Shown: positions 6,877 to 14,363, counted from the stretch's first letter. The stretch is 18,477 nt of DNA from Candidatus Moraniibacteriota bacterium (GCA_023261685.1 JAHFOM010000014.1:1-18477), one strand, 5' to 3'. Made by a program: numbers and translations. The notes: generated from the sequence alone by a model not told the origin.

Positions 6877-8004
6877 ATGGATATTCCCCGCATAGTCCTG
6901 ACGGGTGGTATTTCTGGGGGGCATACCTTTCCTCTGGTGGCGGTGGCGCGGTCGCTCCGCAAGCGTTTTCCGGAAGGCGTAGAATTTTTGTTCATCGGAT
7001 CTCATGGGCGTTTTGAAAGCACCTCGATGGCGGAAGAGGGTATTCCGGTACGGTATGTCCTGACCGGCAAGTGGCGGCGCTATTTTTCTCTGCAGAACCT
7101 GATTGATCCGTTCAAGGTGCCGGTCGGTTTCATCCAGACGCTCTGGCATCTTTTTGTTTTTATGCCGGACGCGGTTTTTGCCAAAGGCGGGTCAGCGTCG
7201 GTGCCGGTGGTGCTGGCGGCGTGGGTGTATCGCATACCGGTATTGATCCACGATTCTGATGCGGTCGCCGGACGCGCCAATCGCTTCCTCTCACATTTTG
7301 CAACGCGCATCGCCATCGCGTATCCGAGCGCCCGCAATTTTTTTCCGAAAGAGAAGACGGTATTGACCGGCAATCCGGTGCGCGAAGAAATCTTTTTAGG
7401 AGACAGCGTTCGGGCCGGGTCTCATTTCGGGTTGTCTTCCGAAAAACCGACACTGCTGATTCTCGGAGGCAGTCAGGGAGCGCATACTTTGAATAAGGCC
7501 ATTCTTGGCATCCTGCCGAGTCTGCTCGAAAAAAACATTCAGGTCATTCATCAGACGGGAGAGAAGCATTACGCGGATATCGTGGCATCGGTCGCGGCGT
7601 ATGGCCTGAAAGTCGGGGAGAGCGGCTATGTTCCACGGGCGTTTTTGGCAGTTGAAGAATTGGCTGATGCTTTCGCTGTGGCGACGCTGGTCATCTCACG
7701 CGCCGGAGCCGGTTCTATTGCTGAACTGGCGGCTCTCGGCAAACCCAGCCTATTGGTTCCTCTTATCGGTGCCGCCAATGATGAGCAGAGGATGAACGCC
7801 TATGATGTCGCGGCGCTTGGTGGCGCTTTAGTTTTGGAAGAACCCAACCTCGGTGAGCATATCTTGCTCGAAAAAATCAGCGAACTGCTGGCTGATGCGG
7901 AATTACGGAAGGCTATGGGAGAGAAGCTTCGCACTTTTGCTCATCCGGACGCGGCTGAAAAAATCGCTGACGGTATCACTTCTTTGATGCGGTCAAACAA
8001 CTAA
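6877..8004 (+). CDS. murG: UDP-GlcNAc:undecaprenyl-pyrophosphoryl-MurNAc-pentapeptide GlcNAc transferase
   Basis: MurG adds GlcNAc to lipid I to give lipid II at the inner face of the membrane. The product is 375 residues, slightly longer than the common ~355-365. The N-domain glycine loop reads GGISGGHTFP (10-19). The second loop is GGSQGAHTLN (197-206). HQTGEKHY lies at 225-232, and the UDP-GlcNAc site RAGAGSIAELAALGKP at 275-290. The usual HEQNAVPGLAN segment is here HDSDAVAGRAN (125-135), and the usual DHQ...NA is NDEQRMNA (301-308); both changes keep the fold signature but alter residues in conserved positions. It lies between ftsW and murC as in the classical dcw cluster. Start ATG 6877 directly follows a heptamer array. 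Confidence 0.95.
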   Translation: MDIPRIVLTGGISGGHTFPLVAVARSLRKRFPEGVEFLFIGSHGRFESTSMAEEGIPVRYVLTGKWRRYFSLQNLIDPFKVPVGFIQTLWHLFVFMPDAVFAKGGSASVPVVLAAWVYRIPVLIHDSDAVAGRANRFLSHFATRIAIAYPSARNFFPKEKTVLTGNPVREEIFLGDSVRAGSHFGLSSEKPTLLILGGSQGAHTLNKAILGILPSLLEKNIQVIHQTGEKHYADIVASVAAYGLKVGESGYVPRAFLAVEELADAFAVATLVISRAGAGSIAELAALGKPSLLVPLIGAANDEQRMNAYDVAALGGALVLEEPNLGEHILLEKISELLADAELRKAMGEKLRTFAHPDAAEKIADGITSLMRSNN

Positions 8005-8121
8005 CAGACAACAATAGACAGTCAACAGCTAACAGTCAACAAAAAATGAGAAGTTATATATTTCATATCTGGTAGCATTGTTATTTCTTCTTCGTTAACT
8101 GTTATTTGTTAATTGTATATT
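7999..8121 (+). repeat. Opposed heptamer arrays filling the murG-murC junction
   Basis: The left array has units starting at 7999 (AACTAAC), 8006 (AGACAAC), 8013 (AATAGAC), 8020 (AGTCAAC), 8027 (AGCTAAC) and 8034 (AGTCAAC), ending in AAAAAAT at 8041. Its first unit supplies the murG stop codon. The right array has GTTAACT (8094), GTTATTT (8101), GTTAATT (8108) and GTATATT (8115), whose reverse complements are AGTTAAC-type heptamers. A 46-base spacer separates the arrays. The block ends 6 bases before the murC ATG. Confidence 0.8.
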
Positions 8122-8127
8122 GATTCT

Positions 8128-9540
8128 ATGGCTGAACGTCTCTCACATTTCAAAAGAGTCCATATGATCGGCATCAAGGGTGCCGGGATGACGGCTTTGG
8201 CTGAGTTGCTGACCGCGCGCGGAGTCAACGTGACGGGATCCGATGTTGCTGAGGTATTTTTTACCGACAGTATTTTGAAGCGTCTCAAGATTCCATATAC
8301 AGAGCAGTTCGCTCCGGAAAACATTCCGGCCGATGTGGATGCCGTTATGTATTCGACTGCCTACACTCGTGAAAAAAATCAAGAGCTCGATCTGGCCTAC
8401 GGTCGCGGCGTGCCAGTTTTGAGTTATCCGGAGGTGCTTGGAATGCTCACCCGTGAGAAAATGACGCTGGCGGTCTGCGGTACCCACGGCAAGACGACTA
8501 TCAGTGCGCTTCTGGCGGAAACGCTCAAATATTCCGGAAGTGATCCGTCGGCTATCATCGGAAGCCATATCGTCAGTTGGCAGGGAAACGCACTCGCGGG
8601 AAGCGGAGAGTATCTTGTCCTTGAAGCGGATGAATATCAGAACAAGCTCGCCTCATATGCCCCGTTCGCGGTAATTTTGACGAGTGTCGATTGGGATCAT
8701 CCTGATTTTTTCCCGGATACGGAAAGTTATGAGCGGGTATTCCGTGATTTCGTCGCGCGTATTCCTCGTCACGGCGTCCTCATTTATTGCAGCGATTCGG
8801 CAAACGTTTCCCGAGTCGCCGAATCGGCTTTGTGTCAGAAAATTTCTTACGGCACGCTGCCGGGAGCCTCGTTTCAGATCGATGGATATACGCCTCATTC
8901 GATGGGTTTTGTGGGAGAAAAAAACACGTTGAGACAGCATTTCACCGTCAGGCACAATGAGGAAGATCTTGGCGTTTTTCAGTTGCAGCTCGCCGGCATT
9001 CACAACGCACTAAACGCGACAGCCGTCCTGGCGCTCTGTCTTTTTCTGAAGCAGGATATTGGTCGCATCCGGATGGCGTTTGAGAAGTTTTCCGGCACCG
9101 AACGACGCTTCGAATACATCGGTGAGCGCTATGGAGCGCTCATCTACGATGATTATGCTCATCATCCGGAAGAAATCCGTGTCACGCTTTCAGCGTTCCG
9201 CGATCTGTATCCGGAGCGACGGTTGCGGGTCATTTTCCATCCGCATACCTTTACGCGTACCAAGGCATTTCTGACTGATTTCGCGCAGAGTTTCGACACG
9301 GCGGACGAAGTGATGCTCCTTGATATCTATGGCAGTGCCCGAGAAGCACAGGGAGGCGTCACGTCTGCGGAATTGGTCGGTCTCATCAATCGATTCATTC
9401 CCGGCAAGGCGCGGTATATGCCGGATAGAGAGGAATGTATCAGCGAGATCGAGAAGACAATCGGGCATCAAGATGTTATCATCACGATGGGTGCCGGCAA
9501 TGTGTGGGAAATCGCGCACCGATTGGCAAAAGTAACATAA
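8128..9540 (+). CDS. murC: UDP-N-acetylmuramate--L-alanine ligase
   Basis: MurC is a Mur ligase that joins L-Ala to UDP-MurNAc with ATP. ATG 8128 is chosen, giving 470 residues; an in-frame TTG at 8113 falls inside the heptamer array. The N-terminal Rossmann-like UDP-MurNAc domain starts HMIGIKGAGMTALAEL. The ATP loop CGTHGKTTISALLAE is near residues 117-131, LEADEYQNKL near 165-174, ILTSVDWDHPDFFPD follows, and the C-terminal-domain motif DDYAHHPEEI is near 341-350. The EADEYQ/N variant replaces the usual EADESD, and together with 'DWDHPDFF' is somewhat like Mpl (murein tripeptide ligase). The dcw context and the absence of any other candidate favour MurC. Confidence 0.92.
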   Translation: MAERLSHFKRVHMIGIKGAGMTALAELLTARGVNVTGSDVAEVFFTDSILKRLKIPYTEQFAPENIPADVDAVMYSTAYTREKNQELDLAYGRGVPVLSYPEVLGMLTREKMTLAVCGTHGKTTISALLAETLKYSGSDPSAIIGSHIVSWQGNALAGSGEYLVLEADEYQNKLASYAPFAVILTSVDWDHPDFFPDTESYERVFRDFVARIPRHGVLIYCSDSANVSRVAESALCQKISYGTLPGASFQIDGYTPHSMGFVGEKNTLRQHFTVRHNEEDLGVFQLQLAGIHNALNATAVLALCLFLKQDIGRIRMAFEKFSGTERRFEYIGERYGALIYDDYAHHPEEIRVTLSAFRDLYPERRLRVIFHPHTFTRTKAFLTDFAQSFDTADEVMLLDIYGSAREAQGGVTSAELVGLINRFIPGKARYMPDREECISEIEKTIGHQDVIITMGAGNVWEIAHRLAKVT

Positions 9541-9557
9541 ATGCTATTCTACCCTAT

Positions 9558-9599
9558 GTTTCCGTCACTCGCTCGGAAACGAAAGTGTACTTTCGTTTC
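9558..9599 (+). promoter_or_regulatory. Two mutually exclusive hairpins between murC and murB
   Basis: GTTTCCG (9558-9564) can pair with CGGAAAC (9574-9580). Alternatively GAAACGAAAG (9576-9585) pairs with CTTTCGTTTC (9590-9599) over a four-base loop. The two stems share 9576-9580, so only one can form at a time. No T-run follows, so a simple terminator is unlikely; the second hairpin ends 13 bases before the murB Shine-Dalgarno sequence AGGA (9613-9616). Confidence 0.55.
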
Positions 9600-9626
9600 T
9601 CTCAACTTCGTTAGGAAATAAAAAAA

Positions 9627-10556
9627 ATGCTGAATGTACGGAAAAAAATATCGCTTGCGCCGTTGACGACTTTCCATATCGGAGGGAAGGCGGATTACTT
9701 TGTCGAAACGTCCGGAGTGCTCGAGCTGGCGGAGGCCTTCGAGTATGCGGAAGCTCACCATCTTCCCGTACGCGTTTTGGGAGGAGGGAGTAATGTCATT
9801 TTTCCTGATGCCGGGTTTCGCGGATTGATTATCCGGATTTTGGACGGAGGGATACGGATTTCCGGGGAGAAGGTGTCTTGCGGCGCCGGTATGGTACTGT
9901 TTGATGTGGTGCAGAAAGTGGCGGCCGCCGGACTGGCAGGCATTGAACATCTCGCCGGTATCCCGGGATCTTTCGGTGGCGCTATTCGTGGCAATGCCGG
10001 CGCGTTCGGAACTGAGATCGGCGATGTGATCACTGCCGTCAAAGTATTCATCCAAGCGACCGGGATGATCAAAGAATACCAGCAGAAGGATTGCGCGTTT
10101 GCCTACCGCACCAGCGTGTTCAAGGACAATCCAGATATGATAATCCTCTCTGCTGAGATGCGATTGGCGGAGGGTGACCGGGCAGGATTGGAAAAAACCA
10201 TAGCAGAAACGGTCGCCAAGCGAGAATCAAAGCATCCGCAGGATGTGAAATGTGCTGGGTCATTCTTTATCAATCCGGTCGTCAGAGATGAAAAGCTCCG
10301 CCAGGAATTTGAAAAAGATACCGGTATGAAGATTCGTGGTGAAACGCTTCCGGCCGGGTGGCTCATCGATCACGTCGGACTGCGGGGCAAGAAAATCGGC
10401 GGGGCGATGATCAGTGACAAGCATCCGAATTATCTCGTAAACACGGGAACCGCCACGGCGGAAAACGTGATGATGCTTTCGAGTCTGGTAAAGACGCGGG
10501 TCCGCGACGAGCTCGGGGTGAAACTACGAGCCGAAGTGCAATTTGTCGGTTTTTAA
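9627..10556 (+). CDS. murB: UDP-N-acetylenolpyruvylglucosamine reductase
   Basis: MurB is the FAD enzyme that reduces enolpyruvyl-UDP-GlcNAc to UDP-MurNAc with NADPH. The 309-residue product has TTFHIGGKADYF (14-25), the FAD loop VLGGGSNVIF (50-59) and GIPGSFGGAIRGNAGAFG (111-128). Tyr160-Arg161 of the AYRTS motif, the catalytic Ser212 in CAGSFF, and Glu303 in AEVQF near the C-terminus are present. Length fits the shorter type II enzymes. Start ATG 9627 has AGGA 10 bases upstream, one of the few clear ribosome sites in this cluster. It supplies the substrate of MurC, encoded just upstream. Confidence 0.95.
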   Translation: MLNVRKKISLAPLTTFHIGGKADYFVETSGVLELAEAFEYAEAHHLPVRVLGGGSNVIFPDAGFRGLIIRILDGGIRISGEKVSCGAGMVLFDVVQKVAAAGLAGIEHLAGIPGSFGGAIRGNAGAFGTEIGDVITAVKVFIQATGMIKEYQQKDCAFAYRTSVFKDNPDMIILSAEMRLAEGDRAGLEKTIAETVAKRESKHPQDVKCAGSFFINPVVRDEKLRQEFEKDTGMKIRGETLPAGWLIDHVGLRGKKIGGAMISDKHPNYLVNTGTATAENVMMLSSLVKTRVRDELGVKLRAEVQFVGF

Positions 10557-10574
10557 CGATATATCAGCTTTTGT

Positions 10575-10775
10575 ATGAGTATGGACGAAGCCATTTTGAA
10601 AAAATTGGAAGAGCAGGAGACAAAAATTCAGAGCATCTACGTGTCGGTCGAAAAGACGCGTAAGTATTTTCTCTGGACGCTGATTTTGTCGCTGGTATTT
10701 TTCTTGTTGCCGCTCATCAGTCTCGTCTTTGCTATTCCTTTCTTTCTTGGCACGCTCGGCGCGTATGCCTTGTAA
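10575..10775 (+). CDS. Small coiled-coil plus membrane-segment protein (66 aa)
   Basis: A 66-residue protein: a charged helical N-terminus (residues 3-29, ILKKLEEQETKIQSIYVSVEK) predicted to form a coiled coil, then a hydrophobic stretch 31-60 long enough for one TM helix or a hairpin. I do not know its function. From memory, short proteins of the same plan (EEQE...SVEKTRKYFLWTL) are common in CPR genomes, which makes it a likely real gene. It starts 18 bases after murB and has no clear Shine-Dalgarno sequence; a second in-frame ATG lies at 10581. Confidence 0.75.
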   Translation: MSMDEAILKKLEEQETKIQSIYVSVEKTRKYFLWTLILSLVFFLLPLISLVFAIPFFLGTLGAYAL

Positions 10776-10776
10776 G

Positions 10777-10800
10777 TGTTACGTAATGAGTTACGTAACA
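10777..10800 (+). promoter_or_regulatory. Perfect 10-bp inverted repeat with doubled TTACGTAA palindrome
   Basis: TGTTACGTAA (10777-10786) pairs with TTACGTAACA (10791-10800) over the loop TGAG. Each arm contains the 8-base palindrome TTACGTAA, so the site is also two palindromic half-sites 12 bases apart. It begins one base after the stop of the 66-aa gene. No T-run follows. It could be a regulator binding site for hpf or an RNA hairpin that protects the 3' end of the mur transcript. Confidence 0.55.
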
Positions 10801-10882
10801 GAGTGTGCCGTCAACGCTCAAAAAAATGAAAGACAGGTGAAAGAGGTGTACAAGTGGGAAAAGAGGGGGGTCAGGCAAGAGG

Positions 10883-10891
10883 TGGTATACT
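10883..10891 (+). promoter_or_regulatory. Extended -10 promoter upstream of hpf
   Basis: TG-G-TATACT at 10883-10891 is an extended -10 box; no recognisable -35 is seen 17 bases upstream. Transcription would begin near 10898, giving a leader of about 28 bases before the ATG at 10926. Confidence 0.55.
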
Positions 10892-10925
10892 GGAGGGGAG
10901 TGAATAATCTTTTAAGAACATTATT

Positions 10926-11276
10926 ATGACAATGCGTTTTTTGTTCAAGGGAGTCGCTATCGATGAGCGGACTCGTGATTACATTTTGAAGCGATTGGAA
11001 CGGATAGAGAAACTGGTGGATCCCGTCAGTCAGTTCGAGGTGGAGGTGGATAAGGATAAGCAGGGAAAATTTCGGACGGAAATAATGGTGAAGACCCCGC
11101 ATACTCTTTATCGCGCCGAGGAAACAACCCTCAGTATAGAGGGTTCGACGGATATGGTGATTGATGAGCTGGAGGGACAGATCACCAAAGAGAAAAACAA
11201 GAAACATGATCTGAAACTGCGTGGACAGCGCTCTATAAAAAAGAAACTAGTCGTGGATGAATCAGCCCGGTTTTAG
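10926..11276 (+). CDS. hpf: Ribosome hibernation-promoting factor (HPF/RaiA family)
   Basis: A 116-residue protein of the S30AE/HPF family, which binds the decoding region of the 30S subunit and silences ribosomes in stationary phase. Family features are the first strand FKGVAIDERTRDYILKRLERI (helix 1), alternating strands FEVEVDKDKQGKFRTEIMVKTP, then YRAEETTLSIEGSTDMVIDELEGQITKEKNK (helix 2) and a basic tail. It is the short form without the dimerising C-terminal domain of long HPF, although the basic tail extends ~20 residues past the core. It lies shortly upstream of secA, a neighbourhood known from many bacteria. An in-frame ATG at 10932 is a possible alternative start. Confidence 0.9.
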   Translation: MTMRFLFKGVAIDERTRDYILKRLERIEKLVDPVSQFEVEVDKDKQGKFRTEIMVKTPHTLYRAEETTLSIEGSTDMVIDELEGQITKEKNKKHDLKLRGQRSIKKKLVVDESARF

Positions 11277-11298
11277 TCAGGTAAGAATTGTTGATTGT

Positions 11299-11571
11299 AT
11301 GTTAAAAAATCCTATCATTTATTTTTTTAGTGCATTAGCAGTCACTCTCGGAACACTCTTTCTTCCAGCACATAAGGGCATTACATTAGAGCTCTCTCAG
11401 AGCTTCTATGAGGGGAAAGGATACCCTTTTGTATTTTATATGCCTGGTGGGAGTGATTATGGCTTAAGCTTTTATTATCTGTCATTTGCTGCTAACTTTG
11501 CAATTTATCTGGCTGTCATTTTATTTGCAGCGTTTTTGATAAAAAAATTCTCTAGAAAAGTAGGAGTATAA
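11299..11571 (+). CDS. Small hypothetical membrane protein (90 aa)
   Basis: Unrecognised. From ATG 11299 it is 90 residues with TM1 about 5-23, an external loop containing GKGYPFVFYMPGGSDYG, TM2 about 57-81 and a basic C-terminus IKKFSRK. An upstream in-frame ATG at 11257 would overlap hpf by 20 bases and add 14 residues of non-membrane sequence; I prefer 11299, but neither has a good ribosome site. It is visibly more AT-rich than hpf and secA and uses rarer codons for this window, so it may be a recent arrival in the hpf-secA gap. Confidence 0.6.
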   Translation: MLKNPIIYFFSALAVTLGTLFLPAHKGITLELSQSFYEGKGYPFVFYMPGGSDYGLSFYYLSFAANFAIYLAVILFAAFLIKKFSRKVGV

Positions 11572-11593
11572 ATTTATTTATGGCTTAAAAAAG

Positions 11594-11629
11594 GGAAAAA
11601 CCTCTTCTTTAAGGTGGGATTTTTCTTTT
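11594..11629 (+). terminator. Probable Rho-independent terminator before secA
   Basis: GAAAAACC (from 11594) can pair imperfectly with GG-GATTTTTC (to about 11625) around an AT-rich loop, followed by TTTT. The stem is bulged, so confidence is moderate. It overlaps the upstream edge of the secA promoter. Confidence 0.5.
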
Positions 11630-11656
11630 GACGTCACCATTCTTTTTTGCTATAAT
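11628..11656 (+). promoter_or_regulatory. Near-consensus sigma70-type promoter for secA
   Basis: TTGACG (11628-11633), a 17-base spacer, then TATAAT (11651-11656) preceded by TGC, an extended -10. This is the strongest promoter in the window. Expected start is near 11663, leaving a leader of about 30 bases before the secA ATG. Confidence 0.85.
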
Positions 11657-11693
11657 ACAGTAACTTTTACTGATTTTATAAACACTCTCTACT

Positions 11694-14348
11694 ATGTCAT
11701 TTCTGGAAAAACTGTTCGGATCGAACGAACGCGAAGTCAATAAATTCCGTCCGTTAGTAGAGAAAGTAAGCGCCTTTGAATCTCCGCTCCAGTCTCTCTC
11801 CGATGATGATCTCAAAGAGAAAGCCGCGGAATTCAAAAAACGTTTGGCATCCGGGGAGACACTTGATGATCTTTTGCCAGAAGCTTTTGCGGTTGTGCGC
11901 GAAGTCGCTAAGCGGGTGATCGGGGAGCGTCATTATGATGTGCAGCTGCTCGGCGGAATCGTCCTGCACAAGGGTAAGATTGCGGAAATGAAAACCGGCG
12001 AGGGCAAAACGCTGACCTCAACGTTGCCAATCTATCTCAATGCGCTCTCCGGGAAAGGTGTGCACGTGGTGACGGTGAATGACTATCTCGCCAAGCGTGA
12101 TTGTAATTGGATGGGACGGGTGTATGAAGCGCTTGGCCTGACAACCGCCTGTATCGTGGGACAGGGCGTATCGTATCGCTATGAATCTACCGTGGTGGAT
12201 GCCGATGCCGTGAGCATAGAAATGGAGAATCTCATCCCGGTGACCCGGCGCGAGGCTTACCTTGCCGATGTCACCTATGGTACCAATAATGAGTTCGGGT
12301 TTGATTACTTGCGCGACAATATGGTGGCGGAACGTGGAGAGGCGACCCAGCGGGAGCTTAATTATGCCGTCGTCGACGAAGTGGATTCCATCCTGATCGA
12401 TGAGGCGCGAACACCGCTCATTATTTCCGCACCGGACAGCGAGTCGACCAAACTCTATGAAAAGTTTGCCAAGATCGTGCCACAGCTCAAAGGAGAAAAA
12501 GATTATGTCGTGGATGAGAAGATGCGGGTGGTGACACTGACCGATGAGGGAATCAATCACGTAGAGAAGCTCCTCGGAATGGGCGATATCTACGCGTCCG
12601 GCAATGTGCAGTATGTGCATCATCTCGAGCAGTCGCTCAAGGCGCACATCATCTTCAGCCTTGATCGGGATTATGTCGTCAAGGACAATCAGGTGATTAT
12701 CGTGGATGACTTTACGGGGCGTCTCCAGCCTGGGCGGCGCTACAGCGAGGGCCTGCATCAGGCGATCGAAGCCAAAGAAGGCGTCACGGTACAGCGTGAA
12801 TCACGCACCCTTGCCACCATCACGTTTCAGAATTATTTCCGCCTCTATGACAAGCTCGCCGGTATGACGGGGACGGCAATCACGTCTGCCGAAGAATTTG
12901 CCAAGGTGTACAAGCTCGATGTCGTGGAAATACCCACCAATCGCCGGATGATACGGCAGGATATTCCCGATGTTGTCTACAAAACGGAAGAAGGGAAATT
13001 TCGCGCTATCGTCACCCGGGTGAAGGAAGCCCATACAACCGGACAGCCGACCTTGATCGGGACTATCGCGATTGAAAAATCAGAATATCTGAGCGCTCTT
13101 CTGACGCGAGAAGGCGTGCCGCACGAAGTTCTCAACGCCAAAAATCACGAGCGTGAAGCCTCTATCGTCGCCAATGCCGGACAAAAGGGTTCGGTGACTA
13201 TCGCTACCAATATGGCTGGTCGTGGCACGGATATCAAGCTGGGTGAGGGAGCACGCGAAGTCGGCGGACTGTTCATCATCGGAACCGAGCGTCACGAAGC
13301 CAGGCGCATCGACAACCAGCTGCGTGGACGGGCCGGGCGGCAGGGTGACCCGGGTAGGTCGCAGTTTTTCGTGTCACTGGAAGATGAGCTGATGCGGCGT
13401 TTCGGCGGCGAGAAGATGAAGAATATGATGACGACGCTGGGACTCCCCGAGGACGAGCCGATTCAGAATGCGTTGATTTCCAAGACTATCGAGAGTGCCC
13501 AGTCGAAGATCGAGGGCTTCAATTTTGATATCCGCAAACACGTGCTCGAATACGACGATGTGATGAACAAGCAGCGCGAAGTGGTCTATCGCAAGCGCAA
13601 GTCTGTTTTGGAGCAGTCGATGTTTCGCGACGAGACACTCCGCCTGCTTTCCGAAGAGCTTGATCACATCATCGGTTTTCATACGGCGGGAGAAGAGGCG
13701 CTCTGGAACGTCGCTGAAATCATTGTCGAAGCCAACGGCATATTTTCGGCGTTGGATGAAAAGGAGGCATTGAAACGTATCGAAACCATCCGCGATGATC
13801 GGTCGAAAGACGAAGCGGAAAAAAAGAATCTGATACTCGAGTACCTCATCGGCAAAGCCAAAGTGATGTACGGCGAGAAAGAGACGCTCATCGGCAAAGA
13901 AATCTGGAACGGCGTGCAGAAATCTCTCTATCTGCGTTCGCTCGATACGTTGTGGATGAACCATCTCGACGAGATCGACTATCTGCGTCAGGGGATCGGA
14001 CTGCGCGGGTATGGTCAGCGTGATCCGCTCATCGAATACAAGAAAGAAGCCTACGATTTGTTTCTTGGCTTGATGGATACTGTGCGCAAAACCTATCTGA
14101 TGACGATTTTCAAAGTTGGTCCGGCAACGACTCTCCCTCACAATGAAACTCCGCGCGATATACAGCTTCGCGGCGCAAGCGAGGATATTGAACAATTTTC
14201 AGCCAACAGCCAGCAGTCAACAGAGAGCAGGGGGCAGAGTGGTAACACAGAACCCCAGAAACCGCTGATCAGCGAGAATGTGACCGGTCGCAACGACCCC
14301 TGCCCGTGCGGAAGCGGAAAGAAATTCAAGAAATGCCATGGAAAATAA
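11694..14348 (+). CDS. secA: Preprotein translocase ATPase SecA
   Basis: SecA drives unfolded secretory proteins through SecYEG by ATP hydrolysis. The 884-residue product has Walker A MKTGEGKT (99-106), Walker B DEVDSILIDEARTP (228-241), the preprotein-crosslinking region between, TNMAGRGTDIKLG (near 505-517) and LRGRAGRQGDPG in the second RecA fold. The helical scaffold and wing follow, and the C-terminal zinc finger NDPCPCGSGKKFKKCHGK is at 867-884 (C-x-C-x8-C-H). A stretch of about 16 residues just before REAYLADVTYGTNNE is longer than in B. subtilis SecA. In the flexible C-terminal linker a heptamer repeat encodes ANSQQSTES. It starts at ATG 11694 behind its own promoter; no strong Shine-Dalgarno sequence is seen. 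Confidence 0.98.
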   Translation: MSFLEKLFGSNEREVNKFRPLVEKVSAFESPLQSLSDDDLKEKAAEFKKRLASGETLDDLLPEAFAVVREVAKRVIGERHYDVQLLGGIVLHKGKIAEMKTGEGKTLTSTLPIYLNALSGKGVHVVTVNDYLAKRDCNWMGRVYEALGLTTACIVGQGVSYRYESTVVDADAVSIEMENLIPVTRREAYLADVTYGTNNEFGFDYLRDNMVAERGEATQRELNYAVVDEVDSILIDEARTPLIISAPDSESTKLYEKFAKIVPQLKGEKDYVVDEKMRVVTLTDEGINHVEKLLGMGDIYASGNVQYVHHLEQSLKAHIIFSLDRDYVVKDNQVIIVDDFTGRLQPGRRYSEGLHQAIEAKEGVTVQRESRTLATITFQNYFRLYDKLAGMTGTAITSAEEFAKVYKLDVVEIPTNRRMIRQDIPDVVYKTEEGKFRAIVTRVKEAHTTGQPTLIGTIAIEKSEYLSALLTREGVPHEVLNAKNHEREASIVANAGQKGSVTIATNMAGRGTDIKLGEGAREVGGLFIIGTERHEARRIDNQLRGRAGRQGDPGRSQFFVSLEDELMRRFGGEKMKNMMTTLGLPEDEPIQNALISKTIESAQSKIEGFNFDIRKHVLEYDDVMNKQREVVYRKRKSVLEQSMFRDETLRLLSEELDHIIGFHTAGEEALWNVAEIIVEANGIFSALDEKEALKRIETIRDDRSKDEAEKKNLILEYLIGKAKVMYGEKETLIGKEIWNGVQKSLYLRSLDTLWMNHLDEIDYLRQGIGLRGYGQRDPLIEYKKEAYDLFLGLMDTVRKTYLMTIFKVGPATTLPHNETPRDIQLRGASEDIEQFSANSQQSTESRGQSGNTEPQKPLISENVTGRNDPCPCGSGKKFKKCHGK
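14201..14228 (+). repeat. Heptamer array (AGYYAAC type) inside secA
   Basis: Units at 14201 (AGCCAAC), 14208 (AGCCAGC), 14215 (AGTCAAC) and 14222 (AGAGAGC). The array starts at codon position 3, the same phase as in trmD, and is translated as A-N-S-Q-Q-S-T-E-S in the linker before the SecA zinc finger. Confidence 0.8.
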
Positions 14349-14363
14349 TGCCGCAATACTATT

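Noticed and set aside
5114..8121. Heptamer arrays considered as a CRISPR array or as REP-type elements
   Set aside because: The unit is 7 bases with no spacers and no cas genes are present; no RAYT transposase or REP stem-loop consensus is seen.
10729..10929. Plus-strand open frame of 66 codons between the small membrane protein and hpf
   Set aside because: It overlaps the real 66-aa gene in another frame and runs across the palindrome and the hpf promoter.
12018..12758. Long minus-strand open frame (246 codons) inside secA, and another at 13374-14195
   Set aside because: Both are shadows of the secA reading frame with unnatural His/Ile/Arg-rich translations and no recognisable domain.
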